Assembly (NCBI GenBank): GCA_021401465.1
Contig: JADDMT010000029.1
Location: 186,001-250,000 of the forward strand
Length of the DNA: 64,000 nucleotides
Source: Teratosphaeria epicoccoides
Taxonomy: Eukaryota > Ascomycota > Dothideomycetes > Mycosphaerellales > Teratosphaeriaceae
Direction of reading: 5' to 3'
The translations under genes and the position numbers were made by a program. Below, piece by piece: positions 20,364 to 30,991 of this stretch; position 1 is the first letter of the stretch; each line of letters starts with the position of its first letter. A model generated the notes under the pieces. The model saw only the letters and a program-made list of their open reading frames with translations, did no database searches and was not told where the DNA came from.

Positions 20364-20540
20364 TCGTGCGGGATTTGAACCACAACATCGCAGCTGTGAT
20401 ATGTTATGCACCAAAATCTATCAGCGCCGCCAATACATTAAGGTTGCCGAGAAATGCCGATGTTGTTCCGGACACCAGCCCATGAAAGCAAATTCGAAAA
20501 ATAACCGCAAAGACCCGACATTGTATCGTGGACAGTCAAA

Positions 20541-21878
20541 ATGGGATCAAAAGACAAGGTCTATCTCGACATTAATTATGAAGACTCATATGTTCAGCCA
20601 CTGCTGGTTGCCGCGCTCAAAGCACGATTACCACCCGAGCTCGTGATTTTCATCGACGAAACGTGGAGCACAACACCACCAAACACAAGATACCTTCAAT
20701 GGCGACAGTACGAGAGTATCGATTTTGAGTCTTTACTCAAGCATCCACAAACCAGGATCGCGAACTCACACGTCATTCGCAAGGCATTGATTCGCAAGCA
20801 TTACTTCTCAACCACAGTCTCTTATTGGTTGACCAAGCATCCGGAGAGTGTACTGAAGCAACATGTCAAGCCAAGTGTAGAGTTTGAAGTCGACTATGCA
20901 GAGTTCTTGGACGATGCTCTTGTCGAAGCTTTTGAGTTGAAGGAGAGCTGGGAGCGAAACGAACCCAAGGACGAAGCGGAGAAGGAGTGGTGGATCTTGA
21001 AACCAGGAATGAGTGAACGGGGTCAGGGCATTCGACTCTTCAAATCTGCACAGGAGCTCACGGCAATCTTTGAGGAATGGGATCCACCCCCTGATGATGA
21101 AGAAAATGGTGACGACGATACAGCGGCGAACGGCGCGGCACCAGCCGTCGGCATCGCGAAACTCAAGCTGGAGGACGACGAGAAGAACGCTGGCAACGGT
21201 GTAGTCACGTCCCAGCTCCGCCACTTCATCGCTCAACCCTACATTGATCCTCCGCTCCTGCTTCCGCCACCTCACCCCTCCGCTGGGCGTAAATTCCATA
21301 TTCGGACCTACGTCTTAGCCGTCGGCGCATTGAAAGTCTACGTCTACAGACCCATGCTTGCGCTCTTCGCCGGGCAGCCCTACACAGCACCTGGCTCAAA
21401 TGATGAAAATGACATCAACGACGAGCTCAACGCGCATCTTACCAACACTTGCCTTCAACCCGGCGAACGCGAGGGTTCTGTTCTGCCGTTCTGGTCACTA
21501 CCCAACGACCTTCCTAACCTACCCGGACGAATTTGGAAGGACGAGGTATTCAAGCAGATCTGTGGGACGACGGGCGAGGCCTTTGAGGCGGCGGCGAGGT
21601 CGATGAGTATTCATTTCCAGCCTTTGCCTAATGCGTTTGAAATCTTTGGGCTGGATTTTTTGGTGGATGCGGATGGGGATAGTTGGTTATTGGAGGTCAA
21701 TGCGTTTCCTGACTTCGCGCAGACGGGCGTTGAACTGCAGGGCTTGATAAGAGGGCTGTTTGAGGGAGTGGTGGACAAGGCTGTGAAGCCACTCTTTGGG
21801 ATTGGGACAGAGGGAGAGGCAGTAGACGAGGGAGAGGACATGGTGCACGTGCTGAATATTGATCTTGGGAAACGATGA
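20541..21878 (+). CDS. tubulin-tyrosine-ligase (TTL) domain protein
   Basis: Intronless, 445 residues, with an ATP-grasp fold of the TTL family. Visible motifs: N-terminal Rossmann-like part with TRYLQWRQYESIDFE, WWILKPGMSERGQGIRLF (nucleotide-binding strand, about residues 152-170), AQPYIDPPLLLPP, KFHIRTYVLAVGALKVYVYRPMLALFAGQPY (about 250-282), AHLTNTCLQ, and the metal-binding end FEIFGLDFLVDADGDSWLLEVNAFPDF (about 363-390). The family ligates amino acids to proteins. Fungal members include Pby1, linked to P bodies in yeast, and the substrate of this clade is not settled, so I give no symbol. An acidic insert (DDEENGDDDTAANGAA) splits the ATP-grasp. Confidence 0.8.
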   Translation: MGSKDKVYLDINYEDSYVQPLLVAALKARLPPELVIFIDETWSTTPPNTRYLQWRQYESIDFESLLKHPQTRIANSHVIRKALIRKHYFSTTVSYWLTKHPESVLKQHVKPSVEFEVDYAEFLDDALVEAFELKESWERNEPKDEAEKEWWILKPGMSERGQGIRLFKSAQELTAIFEEWDPPPDDEENGDDDTAANGAAPAVGIAKLKLEDDEKNAGNGVVTSQLRHFIAQPYIDPPLLLPPPHPSAGRKFHIRTYVLAVGALKVYVYRPMLALFAGQPYTAPGSNDENDINDELNAHLTNTCLQPGEREGSVLPFWSLPNDLPNLPGRIWKDEVFKQICGTTGEAFEAAARSMSIHFQPLPNAFEIFGLDFLVDADGDSWLLEVNAFPDFAQTGVELQGLIRGLFEGVVDKAVKPLFGIGTEGEAVDEGEDMVHVLNIDLGKR

Positions 21879-23021
21879 GTGATGCTTGATAGGTTTGTGC
21901 GGCGTCTGCTGCACGAGTCAACGCTGCCGGGTGCTTTTGCAACGGTTGGTCGTGGCGCGGCTGGACGTATTCCAATGCGCATTCTAGGGTCCAACACGCC
22001 ACTCGGACAAGTCGGCAGCAGCATGCAGACTTTGGTTCAATCCTTCGTGCTGGTCACGCGTGCATTCTCCGCATCAGCGATGGCCTAAGATCTGGAAGGC
22101 AGCCGGACGAAGGTCGCAGATGATTGCAGTGGTGCTCCTCAGATCCATCCATCGGGCTAGCAAAATTTCGACGCGTTGACTTAGGATCGCACAGCCGTGA
22201 TGTACGGAACCTTGGAAGTCGGCGATGCGGCGTGCCTCCACTTTTCCCCACGCGGGGCCATGACACGCCTCGTGGTAGCGAGAAGCTTAAACCTGACGCG
22301 GCTAAATGCAGCATGGCTTCTGAGCGAGAGAACATCCAGGGACTCGAAGATATATGTATCTGACTGGAATGTCGCGCGATCTAGGCCTTGCAACTCGACA
22401 TGGCTAGATGTACCCTGCCGTTTCTTTGAGCACAGAAATAAGGTTGGCATTGGTGCTCCGGAGTCCGGGACAATGACCACCGAAATAACCTCCACGTGTA
22501 TGCATGTGAATTCCAACCACGGGGACACACAAGGCTATCGCTGCCACGTCCCCGACTACTCGGTGCACTCCACAGCTCAACTATGAAGCAAAGCGGCTCT
22601 TGCTCTGCTTACACAGCAATGCCACTATTCTGCTGCGGAACTGCGGAACTAATCCCTCCAAGCGAGGTGCGCTACATCTCGTACAATGGCAACTAAGCCG
22701 CTCGGATGATCTCATTCGTGGAAAACAACGTCTACTTCGAGGCGTCTCCGGGCCTGCAACCACTTTACGGCCTAGCGTCCGCGGTTGAAAGCTCACGAGG
22801 CGCTGCACGAGGCGCTGCACGAGGTACCGCGAACCCCAGGTGCACAACCCACATTCCGGGGTTCTCCACTCCAACAAAGAGGGACATACATTAGCAGCCA
22901 TGTGCCGCAATACCGGCCCAGGTGCGGCTTTGTGGCCAGCTCGTTCTTCCTCCGACCCTACATATTCTCCCGCCGGATCGACCTCATCTTGCTGTCTCAC
23001 AGAGACACACACCCCTTCGCC
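21879..23021. other. intergenic, 1.1 kb, MFS promoter side
   Basis: No gene is recognised. A short duplicated GGCGCTGCACGA occurs at about 22798-22822. The last 200 bp before the MFS start should be its promoter and leader. Confidence 0.45.
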
Positions 23022-24861
23022 ATGGATTCGCCGCTCGATGAGAAGACCCAACGTGCCGCTGAGGTCGAGCACCATGGCGGTCACGACGTTATTTTCTCCG
23101 AAAATGCAAAGACGACGGACTTCAAGGCCGACGCCATTGAGGCCGAGAACGCGGAGCACAACATGACGGTGATGCAGGCCGTCAGGGCGTACCCCATGGC
23201 ATCGTTCTGGGCTTTCGTCTTCTCCTTCCTGATCGTAAGTGATCGATCACGACCCGGGAATGAACGCCGCAATGCTAATTGGTAAATCCAGATCATGGAA
23301 TCCTACGACGTGTTTTTAATGAACAATTTCGTCGCCCTTCCCTACTTTATTCAACGCTACGGCGTTGTCAACCCCGCCACCGGCGACAAAGTCATCGCGA
23401 CGAAATGGCAATCCTCCCTTCAAGTCTCTGGTCAACTTGGCGCCCTCATCGGTGTCTACCTCGCCGGGCCCTTGACCAGCAAGATCGGATACCGCTGGGC
23501 CACGATCATGGGTCTGATGCTCCTGAACGCTTTCATCTTCATTTTCTACTTCGCCGACTCCCTGGGCGTCATGTTCGCTGCCCAGATTCTGGAGGGCATC
23601 CCATGGGGTTTTTTCATCGCCAATGCGCCGGCTTACTGCTCGGAGATTGTGCCGATCAAGCTGAGGGCTCCCGCGACGCAGATGTTGCAACTGTTCTGGG
23701 CTGTGGGAAGTATTATTGTTGGTGCGGTTACGTATGTTTACAACCCGGTGCAGGCGGATCGCTCTTACAGGTATGTACTGTCGTTGTGTGGAGATTAAAG
23801 AGACCCTATCTGACAAGGCATGATCATAGGATCCCAATCGCCTTGCAATGGATGTTCCCGACGCCCCTGGCCATCCTCGTCTTCCTCGCCCCTGAATCTC
23901 CATGGTGGCTCGTGCGCAAGGGCAAACTCGAGAAAGCCGCCGTGTCAGTCCGCCGTCTTGGAAGCAAGGGCAGCACAAACCCAGACGAGACAGTGGCTAT
24001 GATGCGCCGTGTCATTGCCATGGAGGAGTCCGCCAAGAAGCCCAGCACCCTAGAACTCTTCAAGGGCACGGATCTGCGCCGCACACTCATCGTCTGTGGT
24101 GTCTATGCCGCACAGAATCTGACGGGCAATCTCATCGCCAATCAAGCCGTCTACTTCTTCGAGCGTAAGTGCCAACGTCCACAGTCAACGCACTTGAAGT
24201 GAAATGTACTAACAAAGCGCACAGAAGCTGGCATTAGCACCGACACAGCTTTCGCCCTCGGCCTCGTTACCTCCGCTCTGCAAATGGTCTTCGTCATGCT
24301 CTCCTGGATCCTGACCAGCTACTACGGCCGCCGATCAATCTACCTCTGGGGCTCCTTCGTCAACTTTGTGCTCCTGGTCGCTCTCGGCATCGCAGGCTCC
24401 GTCGGAAAGTCGAATTCGGCATCTCTTGCCCAAGCATCGCTCGGTCTCATCGTCTCCGTCCTCTTCACTTTCGCCGTCGCTCCAGCTTCCTGGGTCTTCA
24501 TTGGCGAAACGTCCGCGATCCGTCTCAGGCCTTTGACCACCGGTATGGGTCGTGGCGCCTACTACATCGTGGAGATACCTTGTATTTTCCTGGCTTCGTG
24601 GATGCTTAATCCCACTGGTGCCGATCGTAAGTTTCCAGCTCCCGAATCCTGCTTCTGAGGCATCTACTGACTGTATGTGCAGTTGGCGGCAGGTGCGGCT
24701 ACGTGTGGGGCGCCACGGCCCTCGTCTGTCTGGTCGTTGCGTGGTGGGGCCTGCCCGAGATGAAGGGGCGCTCGTACCGTGAGATCGACATCATGTTCAA
24801 GCGCCGCATTCCGGCTCGCAAGTGGAAGGAGACGGTCATTGATGTCAATGACGATGAGTAG
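23022..24861 (+). CDS. MFS sugar transporter, maltose/alpha-glucoside permease type
   Basis: Five exons: 23022-23234, 23292-23770, 23830-24164, 24225-24626 and 24683-24861, giving 535 residues; all joins keep frame with GT-AG introns of 56-60 nt. The protein has a hydrophilic N-terminal tail, then a sugar-porter core: NNFVALPYFIQRYG, SGQLGALIGVYLAGPLTSKIGYRWATIM (GxxxD/K-R loop), ILEGIPWGFFIANAPAYCSEIVPIKLRA, PESPWWLVRKGKLEKA before the central loop, YFFEQAGISTDTAFALGL in helix 7, and the end signature LPEMKGRSYREIDIMFKRRIPARKW. The PESPWWLVRKG and helix-7 FEQAG motifs fit fungal maltose and alpha-glucoside H+ symporters. Actual substrate cannot be fixed from sequence. It borders the small-secreted-protein stretch. 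Confidence 0.85.
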
Positions 24862-25280
24862 ACGTAGATCTTATCACAGCCTGAAGCAGGCTTTTGCTGC
24901 GAGACGCAGATCGATAGGCTCATACTCCTAGACGAGATGAATAAATAAGCCGAGTTAAAGTATTCGAGAAAAGTTCGCTTGCCCGCCTGTCTAAGTCTTC
25001 TGCACGCCATGCAGTGCCTCGATCTTTTCGAACACAAAAGACAAGCAGCCAAGACTCGTAATGCCGGGGTCGTGGGAGTTGGTTCCTTGACATCGCCAGT
25101 CACGCGCTTCCTCCGGATCAACGCTGGTAAGTCTTGGACTTGTTTGCCCTGCCCGGTCAAGGCCGCAGCGCGAGACATGATGTTTCACACTGAAATATCG
25201 CAGCGACCCCTCCTCCCACAAGACTTGACACATAAACACCTACTCACCCCTACTTCATCTCTATACCCACTACCAGCATC
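24862..25280. other. intergenic, leader of the next small secreted protein gene
   Basis: No gene is recognised. An AATAAATAAG stretch at about 24940-24950, about 80 nt after the MFS stop, is a plausible poly(A) signal. Confidence 0.45.
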
Positions 25281-25570
25281 ATGCGAGCCTCACTCACTAC
25301 CCTCTGCCTCTTCGCCGCCGCCGTCGCGGCCGCCACTCCATGCGCGAAGGATGGCGCGGATGACAAGTGTAAGGATAAAGGAGACCTCAAACACCATTTC
25401 TACTGCCCCATGGGTCCGGCTGGGGGCTACGTCGCCTTGGAAGCCTTCGGGCCTTGTACGATTATGGAGGGTGTGACTAAACCGGCTGATAAGGATTTTT
25501 GTGTATGTGCATATCCTGCCAGCGCGCGTGTTGAGACCACTGACTGACTGGTGTGTAGTGCTGGAAGTAG
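25281..25570 (+). CDS. small secreted cysteine-rich protein (candidate effector)
   Basis: Two exons, 25281-25502 and 25559-25570, give 77 residues. The intron starts GTATGT and ends GTGTAG; splicing turns an unremarkable tail into DFCCWK and stop, which adds two cysteines. Residues 1-19 (MRASLTTLCLFAAAVAAAT) are a clear signal peptide. The mature 58-residue part has six cysteines: PCAKDG, DKCKDKGD, FYCPMGP, GPCTIM and the final CC. I do not recognise the family. It is the first of a run of small secreted proteins on the + strand. Cysteine spacing differs from the downstream group, so relation to them is uncertain. Confidence 0.6.
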
Positions 25571-27129
25571 GGTGATGGTGTCGATGCGGATGTTTGGGAT
25601 GTTTGGGTTCACATGGGAATGGGGGATCTTGCCACAGGCGGTGGAGAGGGGGTTTGGTTTGTGCTTGACGAGGGATTTTGCGGGACGGAACTTGACTCAG
25701 TGGAAATCGTAGGCGCAATAGGAGCTCTTCAGCAGCTTTATGCAGAATCAAGCCCGTACGTCAACATTGTCAAGACCCGCACTTCCAAGGGCGTGAAATG
25801 TCAGCTGCTCTCAACGGATGTGCTGCGATCTTCCGAGACTTGGACCTACTTTGCTACCGAAATCGGAAAGAAGATTTTCAGTTTGCTCCTCAAACCCGAG
25901 GACGATGTTGATGCCAGTGCTTCACTGACAAGTTTAGGTATCCACAGTCCTTGTTGCTATTGAGATGCGTAGTATCAGGATATGGACTATCGCTCTCAAC
26001 AGGCAATCGCGCTAACACAAGTTGCAGTGGTGGAAACAAGTCTTCACGGGCTAAGCAAGTTGTGAGGAGACATTTCATTTGAGCATGTCGGCATCCTGGG
26101 TCGACTCTATATCCAAACCTCTCCATACCAACACGCACGGTCAACCTCCAAGCCAAGGACGCGGGATCAGAATGGCATCTGATTTGATAGTTCTGTGCTC
26201 AGCACTCCCTCCGGCGTGTGATCGAGGGAAAGTGTTCCAAATGCGAAACAACGATGTCCGAACCACTGCGGACTGGACGTCGGTCCACCTGAACCACGCC
26301 GTGGGCCGACTTTGGATCGGCGACGCGCAGCGAAGAGAATCCTAATCTGCATGGAGGTCCAGTCCATGTGGCTCTGCTTACGCTTTCCGAAGTCCGGTCC
26401 TTTCGCGTTTTTGCATCTACAGCTGTGTGCAGTTCCCCAAAATTGCCGAATAGCCTGTGTTATGAGAGCGCTGTGTGTTAAAGGGGCAGGAGGTGGGACG
26501 CTACGATGGATGAGGTCTTCGGTGAGCGTTCGGCTTGGAGGACTTGGAGGCTCCCTTGTACCTCTGTTGGCATCTTCTGAAAAGACACGAGAAAGGCGTA
26601 TGTCGTTGGCGCCCGTTCAAGGCTCGGTGTACGGATGCAGATAGAAGTGTGTCATCTATGGTTGAGTTGTGGCAGCCTCAGCAGCTACTGTTCCAATCCA
26701 GCGAGCACGCAAGCGCTCGTGCAATAGGCAGTGTCCTGCAATTGTCGGACCACTTGATCAGCGTGCTGACCGCGTGCTAAAGTGGTTATACTGACAAGAA
26801 GGACCGGGGTATGCTGAAGGTTGAGAAGCATTATGGTCGCGAAGCTGAGACGAAAATATACTTAGATATAATGAATGGGCTAACGACAGCCAGGAATCTA
26901 GCCGAGTCAATGTGTCGCATGTTTGTCGTATTCCAAGACAGTCCACCTGTACAGAACCGTCAGCCAACGCTCTCTGGTTCTCAAATCTCACACGGCTTTC
27001 CAACACTGTCAACTACCCATATACGAGATCTTATCAGCTACTACATGTTGAGCTTATACTGAGCCGTCGTCCTCGCTTCCGTCGTCTTCGCATCCGACGT
27101 GGGCGGTTCCAAGCGTTGCCTTGTAGCCG
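25571..27129. other. intergenic, 1.6 kb in the secreted-protein stretch
   Basis: Several open frames of 65-116 residues (for example 25613-25963 on +) show no signal peptide, domain or splice support. Nothing convincing is seen. Confidence 0.4.
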
Positions 27130-27214
27130 GCAGAAGAAGCAGATACGCAGCAGGAGCAGATACGCAGCAGGAGCAGACACGCAGAAGAAGCAGACACGCA
27201 GAAGAAGCAGACAC
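27130..27214. repeat. 17-bp minisatellite, five copies
   Basis: Five adjacent 17-bp units of the form GCAGMAGRAGCAGAYAC: one GCAGAAGAAGCAGATAC, then two GCAGCAGGAGCAGAYAC units and two GCAGAAGAAGCAGACAC units. It ends 40 bp before the start codon of the next secreted-protein gene, so it lies in its promoter or leader. Confidence 0.95.
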
Positions 27215-27254
27215 CTACAGGCTCGGCAGCATCCAGTAAACACATTTCAACTCA

Positions 27255-27715
27255 ATGCATATCAGGCTTCCTTCATCTCTGCTCATAGCTGGGCTTTCGG
27301 GGTTCGCCACTCTTGTGACCGCTGGAACCCCCTGTAAGCCCGAGGAGTTCGGAGGATACGTAAGTATACACAACAACGCCTACTTCTCGATATCAGTCAT
27401 CACTGACGAGAAGACCGGTGATCAGCGCTGCACGTCAGATAACAGCACCCTCGTAAGTAGCGTATTCTGCTAAGAGATTCCACACAAACCATACGTATGC
27501 ACAGATACTGACTCGTAAATGGCACGTCCGCATAGGAATACTGCCACCCCGACAATCAGTTGTGGGTCACTGAATTCGATTGCGCAGGCGATCAGGCTCC
27601 AGATTGCCGCTGCGTCTTCCATTACTCGAATTGTCCTTACAAAGCTGGGTGTGTTGGGTGTTGGAGATTACAGGACCCCACTGGCGTCACATGTGGTATT
27701 CGGCCGTGGGAGTGA
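27255..27715 (+). CDS. secreted cysteine-rich protein, 125 residues (candidate effector)
   Basis: Two exons, 27255-27452 and 27536-27715. The intron starts GTAAGT, has a CTGAC branch motif and ends CATAG, phase 0. The signal peptide is MHIRLPSSLLIAGLSGFATLVTA, with the mature start near GTPC. The second exon is strikingly cysteine-rich: EYCHPDNQL, EFDCAGDQ, PDCRCVF, SNCPYKAGC, VGCWRL, TCGIRPWE. There are ten mature cysteines. The run C-x9-C-x12-C-x7-C-x-C nearly matches the two paralogues at 28.8 and 29.5 kb (C-x9-C-x11-C-x6-C-x-C), and its intron lies two residues before the corresponding cysteine, as in theirs. Common descent is therefore likely. No known domain is recognised. A 17-bp minisatellite lies just upstream. 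Confidence 0.6.
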
Positions 27716-28844
27716 GGAGTGGAACCATTTGACACTGCAGCGTGTAACGCGGCGTTGTGCACATTTAGTCGCATCTACCACAGTTATGTTACTGATATAT
27801 ACCATGTAGCGCACACAGGGTGAAAACACTTAATCTCTCACGTGCGAGAGCGCTACAACTTGTGGAAACGACTAAGCCTGTAAGGTAGGAATCGAGTTCG
27901 CATTGCATGTGCTAACACATCATGGAAATTGAAGATGCGTAATGCCAAAAGACAAAAAGCATAGGCCTTGTTCAGGCAGCGCGACCCAAGCTGTTTAACC
28001 AAGTCAATTCATACTGATCAAGTGAAGCTATATTCGGCAAAAGTGGGCCAGGAGCAGCTCATTGCATCGTCTCACATGATGCTGCACCTCCCAACGGACC
28101 GGTCTGTCGCCCGAATGCCACTGCTCTGTTGGGCTTGTAGCATCTTCTTGGTCGCGCGTTGCGAAGCAGTGTGCGGCGTTGAAGAAGGCGGGCAAGACCA
28201 AGCGGGCGGTGGCGGTGTTCTTCATGATGAGAAGGTTCTCGAAGATCGTGTCGGAGGTTTGATGGCAGGAGCTGGAGCTGTGCTAGGAGGAAGGCGATAC
28301 ATATCTGGCCATGGTGTCAGGAAGGGAGGCATGGGACAATGTATGCAATCCTGAGATCCAGGCTCCCCAAATGCCTAGGCTTTGCAAATCGTGCTCTGCT
28401 CAGAGGAAGTTGATGATCGTTTGTCAATCAAGGGTACTTCGCAGAAGTGTTATGATAGAATGATGCGATCATCACCTCAGACACCCAGACCGAAATTGCT
28501 ACTGCCACGTGTTCCTGCCTCAGCCGTTACTTGACACAACACAGTAGCGATTACGGCTGGTCTAGTTTCAAGATGATTCCGATTCGGTGCCCGATGCAAT
28601 CGATGAGTCGAGTCGCCGGCCCTCATGGTCTGTCCTGGGAGCAAGCGCTCAGAATCATGTTGGGTCAACATGTGGCCGAGACGGCGAGACACCACTGAAT
28701 TCTGAGTGCACTCGATGGTCTGCCGTGTTCCATCTGATCAGGCCTTTTTCGCTCTGCAGCCCCACTGTGAACATTCTCCAACTACAACCTCCGCGATACC
28801 AAGCACGACTCAGCGATCACAGCTCGTCCACGGTCCCTCTCCAG
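27716..28844. other. intergenic, 1.1 kb
   Basis: No gene is supported. A minus-strand frame at 28028-28225 and a plus frame at 27968-28354 overlap each other and lack domains. Confidence 0.4.
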
Positions 28845-29269
28845 ATGCAGATCATTGCACGCTCCCTCCTGGCACTACTCGCCATCGCAGCTGGCATCGA
28901 AGCGCAGTGCATCGGCAAAGCATCAGTAAGTACTTCCTGCTTTCGTTCACGACCAGGAGACGCAGGGCCCGCTACACTAACCTCACGTCACAGGCCTGTA
29001 GCTCGGACAAAAGAGCAGTAGTAAGGCCTCAACAAACCTCTTCCAGTCTACTGTGTCGAGGCGACTGACGCAAAGATTGGCAGCTGTCATGCGATTCCCA
29101 TCGCGTGGGAACAGTCAAGACAGACTGCACTAAGCACGGCCCACAATGCGCCTGCCGGACGGTGTATTCCGAGCCTAACAACAAAGGCGAAGAGGTTGAT
29201 TGGTATTGTGCGCTTACCAGCCCGAATGAGCCTACAGCGTGCGGAGCGAAACGAGTGTGGCGGTCATAG
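28845..29269 (+). CDS. small secreted eight-cysteine protein, paralogue A
   Basis: Three exons, 28845-28925, 28994-29020 and 29084-29269, give 97 residues. Both introns are phase 0 GT-AG (GTAAGT...CACAG and GTAAGG...GGCAG, the second with GACTGAC). The middle exon is only 27 nt. The signal peptide is MQIIARSLLALLAIAAGIEA, and the mature protein starts at QC. Cysteine pattern: C-x6-C-x9-C-x11-C-x6-C-x-C-x17-C-x10-C, with the core VKTDCTKHGPQCAC. It is closely similar to paralogue B at 29,528 (QACS.DK, LTC/LSC, VK.DCTK.GP.C.C). No known family is recognised. Secretion, small size and fast divergence suggest an effector or an antimicrobial-like role; this is inference. Confidence 0.6.
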
Positions 29270-29527
29270 AGGCAGTGTGGTCCGATTGTGTGACTCGGGA
29301 CGTGTTCGTAGGCATCAGAGCGCGCAAGGGTAAATGCCTGTGTGCGATAAGCAAAGCGAATCACCTCAAAAGCACATGTCTCGGGCCTCAACGTGACAGC
29401 AAGAGCCCCATACATCGACCATCGCATCCCGTCTGCTGATTTCTGGACTTTTCCTTCTCCCGTCGCTTCAGCGTCCCTTCACGAGCTCATCTCACATCAC
29501 AGCTTCAGCGAAAGAGATCTTCCCAGG

Positions 29528-29861
29528 ATGCACCCCACTACTCCCTCCCTCCTGGTGCTCCTCGTCTCTGCCGCCAGCATCGCAGCCCAATGCACCGGAA
29601 AACCACAGGCCTGCAGTCGAGACAAGAAATCAGTCGTGAGGAGGTTCCTCCATGCACTGAACATTATTACTGCAAGAAGTAAACTGACTCAACCCTCTTC
29701 GATAGTTGACATGCAACGCGAAAGGCATGGGGAGCGTTAAGGACGACTGCACCAAATACGGTCCCCATTGCTCCTGCATCGAAACTACGTCCCAACTCCT
29801 TGGGGTGTATTGTCAGTTGACCAACGTCGCAAACTATGGTCAACTGTGTAACACGGCATGA
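29528..29861 (+). CDS. small secreted eight-cysteine protein, paralogue B
   Basis: Two exons, 29528-29635 and 29706-29861, give 87 residues. The intron (GTGAGG...GATAG) matches the second intron of paralogue A in position and phase; the first intron of A is absent. The signal peptide is MHPTTPSLLVLLVSAASIAA, and the mature protein starts at QCTGKPQACSRDKKSVLTC. Cysteine pattern: C-x6-C-x9-C-x11-C-x6-C-x-C-x11-C-x11-C. The core SVKDDCTKYGPHCSC is shared with A, while the C-terminal third differs. It lies 258 bp downstream of A on the same strand, so a tandem duplication is the simplest origin. Confidence 0.6.
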
Positions 29862-30238
29862 CTTTGGGGTCTCATCACGGAGGACCCTGCGGCTAAGTCT
29901 GTAGGATGCGAGGACGTGGAGAATTTTGTGTGTGGCCTTGCTCCAGGACAACGATCGTGGGATCTATTGATGGTTCGGTAGAGCGGTGGATCGACGTGTC
30001 TCACGACGGTCCTTTGTAAGACATGCTAGGGTGTGGGCACGTCGAAGGGTGGGTCTTGAGTCGGGACGAAGATCTCCGCCGGTTGCGCCGAGGTAGCGGT
30101 CTGGGATGAGAAGCCGACCCTTGTCTGACGTGATCGTCGAGAAGCCATCTGGACATTCAAAGTCACAGACCTGCGTTATGAGCTCCTGACTCTGATCGGC
30201 CGCGATTAAGCTAGGTCCTCGCTGTCCACGTTTCACCT
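29862..30238. other. intergenic between paralogue B and its decayed copy
   Basis: Nothing recognised apart from short open frames without signal peptide or domain. Confidence 0.4.
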
Positions 30239-30450
30239 CAGTCCATCATCGTCCTCCTCTTCGCCTTCGTAATGGGCATTGAAGCCCAATGCAAAGGGTC
30301 GGCTAGTGTAAGCGACACGGAGACAGATCAATTGCCAATTTGCCTTCACGACCGCTGTACTAAGTCCGTCATAACGTCGCAAAGCTCAAGGAAGACTGCG
30401 CTGAGTACGGCTTTTACCGTCGCCGCATTGTACTCGGATATAGCGGCGTA
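30239..30450 (+). pseudogene. decayed third copy of the eight-cysteine secreted protein
   Basis: The plus strand reads QSIIVLLFAFVMGIEAQCKGSAS, then a GTAAGC donor at the place of intron 1 of paralogue A, then traces of later exons: DRCTKSV and LKEDCAEYGF. The start codon expected just before QS is missing (CTCAG where ATGCAG would fit). The CxC motif and the last cysteines are gone. The signal peptide and first exon are well kept while the rest is eroded, as expected after loss of function. A start further upstream spliced onto this exon is the main alternative. Confidence 0.5.
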
Positions 30451-30991
30451 GAGGACCAGGTGGAACTGCATAAGGCTGAGGAAGGGCATGCCGTGTTTGC
30501 AAGGGCGATTCGACAGGGGCAGGCCGTGGCGATTCGCGGGCTCACCGGTGCTCGTAGTCATTGTGGTGGTGTATTATGGCAATATGCTTCTTTGCCGGCC
30601 CTGAGTCTTTTTGAGGCCGTGGGAAGCGTGATCGGATAGTTCGCAAAGTGTCTGCCGTAAGCCCAGTCCCACGTTGTACTTCAATTCCTTCCGTCCCCCA
30701 ATAGACAGAGCTCCTACAACATGACAAACAAAATTACGACAAATCTTCGTCGCCGAGACCCGAAACTGTGCCGGCTGCCTGCAACCAATGCACCATGGAA
30801 GGTGCACAACCGAGTACCGCAAGACAATGAAAAGTGATGTCGGCTAGACAAGGCCTGCTCGATGAAGCGTTCATATCATAGCACTGTACTTGCCGTCCTG
30901 TCGTGACCTCATTTATAACGTTCCCTCGTAACTCAACCCTACCACACCTTCCTACACCGCATCTGCACCCAAAGCCAGCGCCATGACTCCC
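30451..30991. other. intergenic downstream of ISN1
   Basis: A 541-bp gap that ends the secreted-protein stretch. No gene, tRNA or repeat is seen. Confidence 0.45.

Noticed and set aside
20362..20470. tRNA-like GGTTCAAATCCCGC on the minus strand after RNase H2B
   Set aside because: The T-stem partner, acceptor pairing (it would start TGATCGT) and anticodon arm cannot be found, even allowing a T-arm insertion.
22795..22822. Short duplicated GGCGCTGCACGA
   Set aside because: Two copies only, no gene or known signal associated.
27360..27410. Extra intron (GTAAGT...GACGAG) in the 27,255 secreted-protein gene
   Set aside because: Frame is open without it, candidate 3' sites break the frame or lack a branch site at proper distance.
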